Part shown: positions 1 through 10,637 of the stretch, piece by piece
Layout: the number at the start of each line of letters is the position of its first letter
How positions within the stretch are numbered: the first letter of the stretch is position 1
Assembly (NCBI GenBank): GCA_032358165.1
Contig: JAALGY010000032.1
Location: 3,472,001 to 3,536,000 of the forward strand
Origin: Diplosphaera chodatii
Lineage: Eukaryota; Chlorophyta; Trebouxiophyceae; Prasiolales; Stichococcaceae
Reading direction: 5' to 3'
DNA: 64,000 bases
Notes under the pieces: model-generated
What the model was told of the DNA's origin: nothing
Database searches by the model: none
What the model saw: only the letters and a program-made list of their open reading frames with translations
Made by a program: the position numbers and the translations under genes

Positions 1-28
1 CGAAGCCCCTTTACCGGCAACACCAGTC

Positions 29-33
29 TTACA
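29..33 (-). terminator. TGTAA polyadenylation-type signal for NOT3
   Basis: TGTAA on the minus strand, about 330 nt downstream of the NOT3 stop. TGTAA rather than AATAAA is the usual polyadenylation signal of green algae. Position fits, but a pentamer occurs often by chance. Confidence 0.35.
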
Positions 34-362
34 ATAGACACACCGATGCAACAAATGGACACGAGGCGGACACACACAATCAGACGCAAGCACCACATGC
101 TGACCGCGCAAATAACATAAACTGCATTGCTACCTTGTCCATTCCTCTGCCAACGACCGGTGCACGACGTGACCATCAGAACCAATGGCAGTTCACGATC
201 GTCAATAGCAAGCAACGTATCCTGTGGGACGTGCGCCATAGTAGACCCCAGCCATATGACAGCCGCTGTAAGTAGGCCAGCTGGGAAGCAGCAGCACAGG
301 TGCCGAGCAGCATTGGAACTAGACCGCTGAGCTGCAGCAGCCGAGGCCATCTGAATGTGCAC

Positions 363-3300
363 TCACGACTCGTCTTCCAGGGCGTCGTAGCGGAAGGTGA
401 AGTGCTGCTTCAGACGGTAGCACCAGCCGGACTGCATGTGAGGCAAGCACAGACGTGGACGTCAACACAGCATGGGTCCACTCATGTTTGCACGGGCATT
501 CTGTGTGGATGGTCTGCGCCAGATGCCTCCAGCCACTGGAATTGTCTCACACCCAGACCCGGTGCGGGGGTGCAAATCACTATGGTCACCTGGGAGTCAT
601 CGTGCATGATGTTGTAATCGAAGTACACATAGGTGCCCTTCTCATGCTCGTCTGTCGCCTCCTTCGGCTCCTCGTGCCGCTGCATTGCGTCAGCCCATAC
701 ACAATTACATACACGCAAATCCAGCAGGACTTGACCCAAGCCTCAACAACGCTCAGGTCTGCCACCAAAACCGCTATAGAAACCCCCATATAATTTCAGG
801 AATAAACATGTCCCGAGCTGCTGCTCACCCAAAGCCTGAGCCATGCAGCTCTGTGGACGGACACCACACACCAGCATGCAGGTGACAGCGCCATGCAGCG
901 GGGTCATAGCACACCTGGAACCAGGCGCCGTGCTGCTTGTGGTAGCGCCAAGACTGGCGCTTCAGCTCGCGGGCGGCCAGGTACTGCTGGTAGCTGCCCG
1001 GCTGGTAGTAGAAGCTGAAGAACAGCGCCTCGCTGTCCAGCTTCTCGAACAGCGCGGGGTTGTCGCTGCAGAGCAGTGTGTGGGAACTTTGTCAACGGCT
1101 CAGTACACGTGGTCGGCATAAGACGTACTGTTAGAGCGCCATCGAGGCAATGCGCCTGCAGGTGGCAATCAGCCTCCAGCTTGGTAACTGTGGCACTGAC
1201 CAGGTGCTGGCCACAAGTGAGATGGCTGGTATGATACGGCTATGTTGTAGCCTGCAAAGACTCACAGGATGGGCAGCTTTTGTTGGGGGTAGGACGCGGG
1301 GACGCCTCCGGGCGGTGCGCGTGTCCGCACTGCTGCAGTCTGCCAGACGCTGTCCTGTTGCTGCGGTATTGAGCGCCTGCTTGCGTCAAGCATACTTGGG
1401 TGTGAGGGTCCCAAAGCGCATTGGGCGGTTGTGCCCTTGCCATACAGTGTGCAGAAGATTTGCAAACATAGCCTGGTCCTGCTGCACATCGAACGCAGGG
1501 TGCAACAAGCGGCTGACTCACTGTGCACAGGCCGCGAGCAGCTGCAGGCTGGCGTGCGGGTTGACGTGGGGCGGCACCACAAAGTTGCCAGGTTCGCTTG
1601 TCTGCTGTGGCTGGGCTGCTGCGCTGTCAACTTGCGGCTGCTCACTCAGCGGTTGGCTGCCTGAACTCATACAGGACGGCATTGATAGTTGAGCGATGTG
1701 CACATGGGCATTATAAGCAAATTGCAGCCGTCAATCTTATGCAGTTCACGCTCTTGAGGTGATCACAGTGAAGATCACCATGTCCAAGAGACAACCACCT
1801 GATGGGGCGCCGGCCGAGCCGACTGAGGCTGGTGGACCGTCCAGACCCTTGCCAGGCTCGTAGCTTCCAGCCGCCTCGCTGGGCTGTGCGCTGCCCTCTG
1901 CAGACCCCACAGACAATGGCAACATCAAACAGCAGCCATGCATGGCCGCAAAGTGACGTACAATTGGTCGTCGAGAGCACACTGCAGCTACAACGTGGGC
2001 ATGAGCACGATAGTGTCAGGGCCGCACCCATGCTCTGATGACTGGGGCCAGGGCGGGCAAACAGTGGGCCGCGGCGCTGCGGCGAGGCCGGCACGCTGCC
2101 GCTGGTGGCGCTGCCTGGCCCCGTGCTGGCCCCTGCCATTGCAGCACATGCGTCTCAGTACGATGCCTGGAAGGAAGGTCCACATGACCTCTCATCGTCT
2201 TGGAGAGTGTTGGCGGTGGTGCCAGGTCACACCGCACAATGGGACTGCAGTCAACATATTTCGGCCAAGGGTCGAAGGCCGGCATAGTGCAGATGGGTCA
2301 GCTTAGTCACGCCGGGGGATGTGCTGGTGCCTGCTCATGACCAACCTACAAATGACGCTCCGAAACACCTTTACAGCATACAAAGACCTCACCTAGGCCG
2401 AGACCGTCCAGGCTGCCTGCGCCACCATTGGCCTGGATTTGCTGCAGCTGCGAGAGGAACCGCTTCTTGGAGTCGGGCAGCGCCTCGCCGCGCGGTCCCG
2501 AGAACGACACACCCTGGATGTCAAAGGCAAAGTTCTGCACGAATATTTAGGCTGTGGCTGGGCTGTAAGGAGCTTCACGAGAAATCCTCTTGTGCATGCC
2601 CAGTTCACGTGCCTGGCCAGCGCGGGTGTCACTGTGGCATGCTTGCTGCGTGGCACTGCTAATGACAACGCTGTGAGCGCACCTCTGAGGCTGCGGGGAA
2701 TGGCCAGCTGGACGGCATGTTGGACTGCGCCAGGGGCGCCGACGATGCTGCGCTGTCGACGCCGTCCGGCACTGCCGGCGCCGGCGCAGAGGAGGAGCCC
2801 GCAGTCACAAAGCCCTGCTGTATGGACTGCGGCGCGCTGGTCGTCGGCGGCGGCGGTGGCGGTGGCTGCTGCCCTGCTGGCTGCCGGGGCGGTGGCGGCG
2901 GCAGTGGGCTGCTGCCGCTGCCATGCAGTACTGCAGCTGCTGAGCGTGCTGGTGGAGTAGTGATGCCTGTGATGCGATACAGAAACGACTTGGTGAATGG
3001 CGAAGGATGATATAGGGCACGCATGCTGAGTGTGGTCGCGCAGCACACAGCGAGTCCACACGGTATGCAGCTGTGCAGCAGCTTGCAGTGATGGTACAAC
3101 GGCAGAGGGCAGCCAGCTGGAAATGTGGTCACCAAGGGTGCCGCTGGATTTGGGGCTGGGTGCCGCCGCAGCTGCAAGCGCCGCGCTGGCAGCGCTGCCC
3201 TGCGAGTGTGCGTCGTGCGCCTTCGGAGACGGGCCACTGCCTGCAATGCGCACAGCACAGAGTGCTCGGTTGGGCCACTGAACAGACCTTCTTGTCTTGT

Positions 3301-5503
3301 GTGATCCCACTCTCGACTGTGCTGGCAGAGCATACGTCCGACAGCAATTCGATGCTACGTGCATGAGGCTTTGGCAGCTGATTGCCCACCTGCATCAGGT
3401 CCTGTTCGTGGCTCATGCAACTCCCACCTGGGACAGTGACCGAGGCGGACGCAGGGCGGGAAGCGCTGCCAATACTGGGGCGGCCAGTGACCTTTTTCTC
3501 CTCCTCGTCAAGCCTGCGCAATAGGTGGGCAGCAGCATGCTGAGTGTCGATAAAGCTCGGACAACATCAATGTCCCTGAGCTGCACGCAAAGAACCCTTC
3601 AGATGCACGTGGAGTAGCAAGCTTGGTTGCAGAAACGTCATGCTGCACCTGATCTGGCCATGCGCCGCCAGCTGCGCCTTTGCAGCCAGTGCGGCCGCCC
3701 GCTCCCTATCCTTCTCCTTTTCCTTCTCCTTGTCCTTTGCTGCAGGCCCCGCTGGAACATGCGATGGCACAGCCAGCTGCGTGCACAGCAAGACCCAGGG
3801 CGTCACACAGGTGGGTTATTGTCACATGGCAAATCCCAGCCTCAACCATCAGGGCCGCAAGCAGCCTGCTTGGGTTGGACCTGTGAGCGCGGCCAGCGTT
3901 TACAGGACACCCGGTCATGCTCAATGACGCACCGAGGTATCAGCCACATTCTCAAGCTGATCCAGGATGGGCTCGTAGATGTCGTCAGGGGTCTCAAAGT
4001 CCTCGAAATCATCCTGCAGATAGATGTCACCTGGGTGACATCGCTTGTGGGAGCGCGAGCCAGCCAGAAGTAGGATGGTGGCGTGGGCCAGCCCAGACGT
4101 TGACTGCTGCAGATGTGTACTAAGGGCCAATGCTATGTCGTCATGCTCATCTTGCTCACATAGACGCACGGCTTTTACACTCTTTGCAACTGCATTATAC
4201 CCACACCTGATTGCGCTCCAGATAATCGTCCACCATGTCACGCGTCTCCGTGACCTCCTCCACGCTCAGCGACTCGTTGTCCAGCAGCCGCAGCATCTGC
4301 TCCAGGCGCAGCACGTGCTGCCTGTGGCGCGAGATGGACTCCTCAAAGTGCGCCAGCCGCGGCGGCGGCTTCTTCCCCCGCTTCATGGACGCGAGGCCCT
4401 CCACCTCGCTCTCAAACTCGTCCACCTTCAGGGTATAAGGTGCCCCAACGGATGACCCAAGCAGGTGTCCAGCTCCCAGTTCATGATTGGACCCATTGTG
4501 TACTGCTGGGCCGCCCGCCACTGATATACCCTGCCAGCATGGCGGGCTGCACAGATGGGCCGACGCAGTGTACGAGCGGGTCACCTGCAGGTTCAGCGTG
4601 TCCACAGTGGTGTTGAGCCAGTCGCGGATCTCAGAGCGCGCGCGCTCCCGTGGGTCCTGCTTCGCTGACTGGCCCAGACCCTCCTTAGAGAACGCCTTCG
4701 TCTTCATCTCCTTCTCACAGATCTGCACCAGCAGGCAGTCACTTCTTCAGTGCCACCACAGGCACTGAAGCCTGGCCACCCAATGCTCCTTCGACACAGC
4801 GTTTACGGTCACGATTCCGGCACCTTGAAACGCTCCATCTCCCGCTCAATGTCCTTACGCCCTTTCAACAACTCTGTTTTGTCCTTGATGTCGCTGCTTG
4901 ATAGCCTGCGGCAACGCATGGGTATAGTTCATGTCATGATACGATCCCAGACTCACGGCTAGGCTTCAAGCTTTGGTGCAGGCACTCGCTACACTGTATT
5001 GCATTCAGATGCTGGCAATCCTGAGGCAAAGTATACGACCTCTGCCACTCCTTTGCCGTGCGCGCACCATGCTTTGATCTGGTCGCGATATCGCTGCAGC
5101 TTCTTGATCTCTTTCTTGAGATCGCCCTCATACTTCTCCTTTTGATTGAGAGACGTCTCAGGAGAGTACACCTGTTGGCGCCACAGCAAGAGCACTTAGG
5201 TTGCGTGCGAGGCGCCGCTGACATAAGGTGCTCCGGCCATCGCATTGTGACCCACGCAAGACACGACTGCGCGCGGTCCATCCACAAGGCTGCATGCTCA
5301 GCAGCACGCCCGTGCTCGTGCCTGTGCACCTGGGTGCTCAGGTGGCATTGCACCATCGCTTGTGACAACAGCTGAGCAGAAGCACGCTCGTGTGGCTCCG
5401 TGGCACGCACCTTATCCCAGATGTCGTCGAAGACATCGATTCCCTCCTGCACCTTCTTTAGTGTGCGGTCGATCTCCGTCTGGATCTTCCTGGCTGCACC
5501 CAT
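363..5503 (-). CDS. NOT3: CCR4-NOT complex subunit NOT3 (CNOT3), multi-exon
   Basis: Scaffold subunit of the CCR4-NOT deadenylase complex, acting in cytoplasmic mRNA decay and in transcription. The N-terminal Not3 domain is clear. Exon 1 (5503-5411) encodes [20 protein letters not shown] and ends at WDK before a GT donor. Next come an exon with [19 protein letters not shown] (around 5190-5070), [20 protein letters not shown] (around 4890-4830), [16 protein letters not shown] (around 4720), and a coiled coil with [21 protein letters not shown] (around 4320-4220). The middle is a Pro/Gln/Ser-rich linker whose exons (3300-1260) I could not fix. The C-terminal NOT box is read in separate exons: [20 protein letters not shown] (around 1050-980), [20 protein letters not shown] (around 670-610) and [16 protein letters not shown], then TGA at 365-363. 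The start is the second ATG, which matches family N-termini; an in-frame ATG lies 12 nt upstream. Family identity is very secure; linker exons are not resolved. Confidence 0.93.
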
Positions 5504-5844
5504 GCTGATGCACAAACAGGCGTCGCTCGGAACAGCCTGTCTGTATCAGCAGGCAGCAGCCGGCATAAGCTAGTCCATGCCATTCATTATGTTATGTCGA
5601 AAGTCACTACAACCGACTGCAGCCGCTGTGTTCGTACTTGCTGACGCCAGTGGTGGGGGAACGGTGGACACTCATCACTGCCACTTACCCACTTGCACAC
5701 TTAGGTCACGAGCAGTCGAGCTCAGCAACTTCCTGACTGCCATAGCAGGGCCGTCATGGGACCGGCATCTGTATCGGGCCCTGTGTTCGTGCACCACTGC
5801 ACGCTGTCACTTTATGCTGTACGTTGTTCTCTCAGTGGCGCAAG
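5504..5844. other. Spacer: NOT3 5' flank and MED6 3' flank
   Basis: About 340 nt between the NOT3 start and the MED6 stop, both on the minus strand. It should hold the NOT3 promoter and 5' UTR and the MED6 3' UTR. I saw no conserved coding stretch or recognisable motif. Confidence 0.5.
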
Positions 5845-6931
5845 TCACCCTGATGTCGCCGCTGGCATGATCAGTGCTGGCACACTGCCATACTGTCGCA
5901 GCACCGAGTGTATGATACTGTCGACCTTGCTGGCACGCTCCTGCTCATCTTTCGACTGCCGTTGTGCGGCAGCTGCAGCAGCTGCAGTTGCTGCTGCAGC
6001 GGCCGCCTTCTGCTGTGCCTCTGCTTCCTCTGACTGCCTGTCACCTGCACCATGAAACTCCACTGCGAAAATGGCCACGCAATACTGAGGTGCAAGCAGC
6101 CTGCGTCACCACCTCGACCTGAAAGACCTGGAAACACAATCAGCACAGCAGGACTTGTACGTCACGAGCATAGCTTCCTCCCAGTTGACCATGTTGCGCT
6201 CAAGCGCCTCGCAGGAATCAGCAGCATACCGATTAGCGTAGGGTCCAGATCCTCCTGCATGCGGTTGAAGGCTGTGCGCATGCTGTGCATGCAACGTGCC
6301 AGCCGTGCTGACACTGCAGCATGCAGGGTTGGCGCCTGATATACACCTGTGAACCGACATCAGCAAAGGTTTCATTTTAGGGGCAAGCAGCAGCTTGCGC
6401 ATGTGCACTGCATATGCCAGGACCCGCTGTGCTTGCATGCTCTGAGCCAAGACACGCACCGCCCTCCAGGATGTAATATGCAGCATGGGCCACCACATTG
6501 GCAGCATCAGATCGATACTGCCGTTTGATGACAAACAGGTGCGGCTCCTGGGCTTCCTGAAGCACAAACTCTGTACCAGGCGCCAGCTGCCTGAGGATGT
6601 GATACTCACAGGGTAAGCAGAGGTCCAGTGACCCAGTTGTTAGCACGTGCAGCATATTGGCAAGCAACCGAGACAGCCAGTAGCATGGAAGTCAAACGCA
6701 TAGCAAGGTGCTGTTGGTGAGGAAGGCAGGTACGCCTGCTCACTGCAGCTGCGTCAGGTCCAAGCCTTGCCGCTTTGCCCGTTCGTTGCTGCAATCGTGC
6801 TCGTAGAACGGGGACAACGAGAAGTAGTCCAACGCAGTGTACACGTTCAGTGGGTAGGCACGTAGCCACGCATCATCCCGCCACATGGACCCCGTCATAT
6901 CTGGTGTCGTGTTTTGGACATCCGCCGCCAT
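5845..6931 (-). CDS. MED6: Mediator complex subunit 6 (MED6)
   Basis: Head-module subunit of Mediator, bridging transcription factors and RNA polymerase II in the nucleus. Exon 1 from ATG 6931 carries the family start: WRDDAWLRAYPLNVYTALDY and SLSPFYEHDCSNERAKRQGL. A second exon (around 6606-6465) reads LAPGTEFVLQEAQEPHLFVI and AAYYILEGG, the MED6 core beta region. A third (around 6355-6225) reads VYQAPTLHAAVSARLARCMH, matching the family 'IYQAPDL' segment. The last exon is an Ala/Gln/Glu-rich helix ([20 protein letters not shown], around 6020-5960) followed by SKVDSIIHSVLRQYGSVPAL and the stop at 5845. Each block is in its own frame, separated by short introns. It is divergent from the LYR-protein gene, sharing a 527-nt intergenic region. 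Confidence 0.92.
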
Positions 6932-7458
6932 GGCTGCCGGGTTGCAACACAGCTATCCTGACCCTTGTAAGGATGGCCTACAGCACACAGGACTGTGCTG
7001 CCGCAAGCAATCAGGCTTGATTAAGCAAGGCGGACTGCTATAGATGTGACGTGAGCAGCGGTTGGGTCTTTGAGTGCCAACAGCTAAGGATTCTCAGCAG
7101 CGATCTTGCCACAACTAACTGGTGATATCCTTCGTTCCACAATTTGCTGCTAAATGCATTGCTGCGTGACTTCTGACTGTCAATCGGAACTTCGGAAGAA
7201 CCAGGTTGGAATGATGTTCGACATGCGCATGCAGCATCCTACTTTCCAACATCCTCTGCAGGACTGCAGCATTGCACCATGTGCACATGCACGCATAAGT
7301 GTGCTTCCGCAACCACTGTGTGAGCTTGTGTCTGGTATACTGTTTGGGCAGTCAGCCAATCATCGCGGTTCTGTGGCATCAGACTGTGCCGTGTGCTACA
7401 CACACCCTGCTGCATTGGCAGGCGTGGGTCATAACAGCTTGGCTGCTGAGCCTGCTGC
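6932..7458. promoter_or_regulatory. Shared divergent promoter region, MED6 / LYR protein
   Basis: 527 nt between the oppositely oriented ATGs of MED6 (6931) and the LYR-motif gene (7459). It must hold both 5' UTRs and core promoters. No TATA box or named element could be assigned with confidence. An upstream non-coding exon for the LYR gene is possible. Confidence 0.5.
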
Positions 7459-7972
7459 ATGCAGCAGGTTAGCCACCGCACAAACGTGCTACGAGCGTAT
7501 CGGCAGCTGTTGCAGCTCATCAAGCGTCTGCCGCCCTCGCAGCAGGGCAAGGCTGTGGCGCAGGCCCGCTCCGAGGCAACGAGTGGCCGCAACATCAGCA
7601 ATGCTGTTGAGGCGTCCGACAAGCTGAAGCAGCTATACGCACGTATAGGCTACCTGCGCACCATCACACCACGCCGCCCAGGCGATGCCGAGCGTTTGGG
7701 CGCTGGACGCTATGTGTTGCGGGATGGACAGCTCGTGCCCACTGACGCAAGACCCGAATCACGGTGAGGATGATGCGCAGCGTCTTTTCAGGTCATGGAA
7801 GCCGGCTATGCGTGTTTATGCTTCGAATGCCATGAGGCGCTTACATGTGCTCGCTCCTTGCCGTAGGGTTGCTGACGGAAAGATCAGCATGGAGGAGGCA
7901 CACCACCGGCACAATGCACTGCTGAAGCGGCAATATTTTGGCCGGACGCCCGGGCCAATGGAACCCTTCTGA
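7459..7972 (+). CDS. LYR-motif (complex 1 LYR) protein, two exons
   Basis: Small helical LYR protein; members act in mitochondria as assembly or accessory factors for respiratory complexes and Fe-S delivery with acyl-carrier protein. Exon 1 is 7459-7763, exon 2 is 7867-7972. Splicing 'cg' at the end of exon 1 to 'g' at the start of exon 2 keeps frame and gives R-VADGKISMEEAHHRHN, ending at TGA 7970-7972 (about 136 aa). The N-terminus has LRAYRQLLQLIKRLP, i.e. an AYR version of the LYR motif in helix 1, followed by a basic Arg/Gln-rich segment. The tail KRQYFGRTPGPMEPF does not match a particular LYRM subtype that I recognise. The short basic helix 1 suits mitochondrial import. The gene converges on GPN3 with only 166 nt between stops. 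Confidence 0.75.
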
Positions 7973-8001
7973 CGAGAGCTGGCAGTGCTGGTCGTGCATT
8001 G

Positions 8002-8006
8002 TTACA
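8002..8006 (-). terminator. TGTAA polyadenylation-type signal for GPN3
   Basis: Minus-strand TGTAA 133-137 nt past the GPN3 stop and only 30 nt beyond the LYR-gene stop on the other strand. If used, the two 3' ends almost meet. Confidence 0.35.
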
Positions 8007-8138
8007 TCTTGTCTGCTGCCGCAACATGAGCAAGTGCTGCGCATGTTGCTGGCAGGGGCAGCTTGAATGTCAAAGAGTGGGTGGCACACGGAACAACCGT
8101 ATGCGATCCTTTTTAAAGCGACTACCAGTACAAGCGTC

Positions 8139-9781
8139 TCACATGTCATCGGCCGGCATGTCAAACTCTTGCACCTTGACATCTGCATCCTCCCCGAACT
8201 GGATGGCGGCATCAATCTGTGACAGCACGTCCTGGATGCTGTCTTCTTCTGAAATGTCCAGCGGCAGGAAACTCACCTGCGCCGCATGGTCACTGGCAGA
8301 TGAGGGCCACTCCAAGGCAGGTGTCCGCGCGCACAATATCACCACCTGTTGACATACAACCACGTAGCGGCAGCGCCTACCATGCTGTATTGGTCGACCA
8401 GGTCAGCCATCTGCTCTGAAAGCCGCTGGAAGCGTGGTGGCATGCCACGACCAAGCAGGCCTGAGAGGTGCTGCGGATCTGGTATGAGGAAGTCCTCAAG
8501 CAGTTCCTGCACCCACAAGTTGCATGTGCAGCTCTTTGGTGCTGCAGCAGCTTTCACCACTGCAGGACACTGTGATGCCCCATTCTGAAGTTGCAGCCAT
8601 CGCTATTAAACTACAGAGTGCATGTCACCTTATCCTGCAGCAAGTCCACTTTGGTGAGCACGCTGATGTGCGGCACCTCCAGCTGCATCATGGCCGCCAG
8701 AGCCTGCAGTTTACAGCCAGTGGACAGGGTGACACTGCTTGCTCGTTGCAATTTCCACATCCTTGGACATGCTGCCAGCACCTGCAAGCTGCCTGCGATG
8801 AACTTGTTCGCCTCCGTCACAAACTGGCTGTCCAGGCAGTAGACCGCACACACCTGCAATTATATGATCACGGCAGCATTGAGACAGGCACTAGAGCCAG
8901 TACAGTCACACCTCTGCATGTATATTGCAACTGCAGGCAGTAACAGTCCCTGACAACCTTACGTGCCAGCCGTTGCTCTGCAGGAACTGTGTGAAGGCGC
9001 GGAAGACGTTGGAGTTTGAGTACAGCTCAATCTGGCCTGGGCAGTCGAAGACGATGTAGTCATCGTCGCCAAAGCTCTCCAGCTCCTCGCCCAGCCACTC
9101 GTCGAGGTTCTCCTCCAAATACTCCATGCAGGCCAGCAGGCCGCTGCGCATGGCACGGTGCAGGTTGGGGAGCTGCTGCTGTGCAAGATGCGGCCCGCGC
9201 ACACAATTGCTGGGCTCAGCCACTGCTGTGAATGATATGCTGCAACTTCGTGCAGACCAGCATGCCCGTGCAACAATGTCAGCATCGGCAAGCCCTGGCC
9301 TAGTCGCAGCACGTCTGTCAAATGCCAAGTGGAACCTGCAATGTTGCACTCGGACCAAGCAGGCGCACCCATTGGGTCCAAGCTCCAGCTGCTCCATCAC
9401 ATCCTCCAGCGTCACAAGGTCCCGGATGTCAATGGAAGCTGGGTAGTTGAATTCATCTGCCGCAGGATCTGTGGGGATGCAGCGGGTGTCGTTAGTGCAT
9501 CGGCTGCTGCCGCTGTGCGCAACATGGCTTCGCCGTACCATTGCACATAACCAACGCATGTAGCGCACCCAGATTGGCGATGTGTATTCTGCGGCCAACT
9601 GTCTCGCAGTGCTGCCGCAGGTTCTCACAGTAAGTTGACTGCAGGGAAGGGGTGAGAGGTTGACACATGGTTTACACATGACATGTTGATGCTTCCAGCG
9701 CTGCAGAGCGCATCCACCCTGTCTGCTCACACACCTTGCCGCTGCCTGCAGGCCCCACGACGAGCTGTGCATACCGCCCCA
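8139..9781 (-). CDS. GPN3: GPN-loop GTPase 3 (GPN3)
   Basis: Cytosolic SIMIBI-class GTPase needed for assembly and nuclear import of RNA polymerase II. Exon 1 starts at ATG 9781-9779 and reads MGRYAQLVVGPAGSGK, the Walker A loop, directly before a GT donor. The next exon continues STYCENLRQHCETVGRRIHI. Then follow DPAADEFNYPASIDIRDLVT, LEDVMEQLELGPNG (the GPN insertion), MEYLEENLDEWLGEELESFG, DDDYIVFDCPGQIELYS (the switch 'DCPGQIE'), FIAGSLQVLAA, LEVPHISVLTKVDLL (guanine-specificity TKxD), MADLVDQYSMV, and the C-terminal VSFLPLDISEEDSIQDVLSQ and IDAAIQFGEDADVKVQEFDM to the stop at 8139. All GTPase motifs are present. GPN3 is favoured over GPN1/2 by the C-terminal IQFGED segment. Divergent from the PI4-kinase gene. 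Confidence 0.93.
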
Positions 9782-10637
9782 TATCCTTGCTTGACGTCCA
9801 GTGCTGTCAGATTCGGCGTTGGCGCTCCATCGCATGTAGCGTCCGTCGCGCATCACCAAAGGCCGTGCAGGCGTCACATGGCACAAAGAAAAAGAATCGC
9901 TGACGCCGCTTTCTAATCTGGCACGTTGGGTTCAGGATCAGGAGTCGAGGATGTGCAAGCTTGGCAACCACCCAGCTCAAACTCCAGCGGCATGAGCAGT
10001 GTGCATCAAAGTGCGGCAGCTGCTGTTGAAGCTTGCGCAGTAGCAGCAGCTGCGCGCATCTATGTCACGCAATCACACGCTTGTGTTTGCACACATATCT
10101 GAAACAGCAATCGATGCGTGCACAGTGTCTCATTGCGGAGTGCCGTTTGACGGTTGTACTTTACAAGAGACTGAACCCTACACAAGACATTTCACGCCTG
10201 ACTCCTGAAGTACCACAGGACGACACCCACCGTGCCCGAGGCACAGACCACATCACATTCCGACGAGTCGTGTACCGGCTGTGCCAGGAGGGCCGGCTGT
10301 GGCTTGCATTACTTTCTTTGGGGTCGTGTTTCCTTTCGTGTGCTTCGAGACTGATTGTTGCTCTGTGTCTCTCTGGAGAACCTTCCGCGTGAAGCTTGTC
10401 TACTACTACTTGCCTCACAGGGCGCTGGCCCTTGCCACCCAGCGCAGATCACTAGTGCTTGATAGCAGCTCTGCCCTGTCACTAGCCCGGCGATGGTCGC
10501 CGCTGCAACCCCCTAGACACCCCGTCAGATTTTTGCTGTGACGTGAATGCGTTGCGTTCAGATCGATAGCAGCTTGCCCCAGCCGGCCGGCCGGTCAGCC
10601 ATCACGCTTTCATCTGCACACCACGGCGGCCTCAACG
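9782..10637. promoter_or_regulatory. Shared divergent promoter region, GPN3 / PI4K-gamma
   Basis: 856 nt between two head-to-head start codons. It contains several short open frames but none with recognisable homology. A GGCCGGCCGG-type palindromic stretch lies at about 10582-10593, close to the PI4K start. No TATA box could be assigned. Confidence 0.45.

Noticed and set aside
2393..3364. 323-codon minus-strand frame in the NOT3 middle region
   Set aside because: It probably reads through introns and linker exons of NOT3; only parts may be coding, and it has no separate homology.
8906..9886. 326-codon minus-strand frame
   Set aside because: It overlaps GPN3 exons in frame for a stretch but reads through introns; the spliced GPN3 model explains it.
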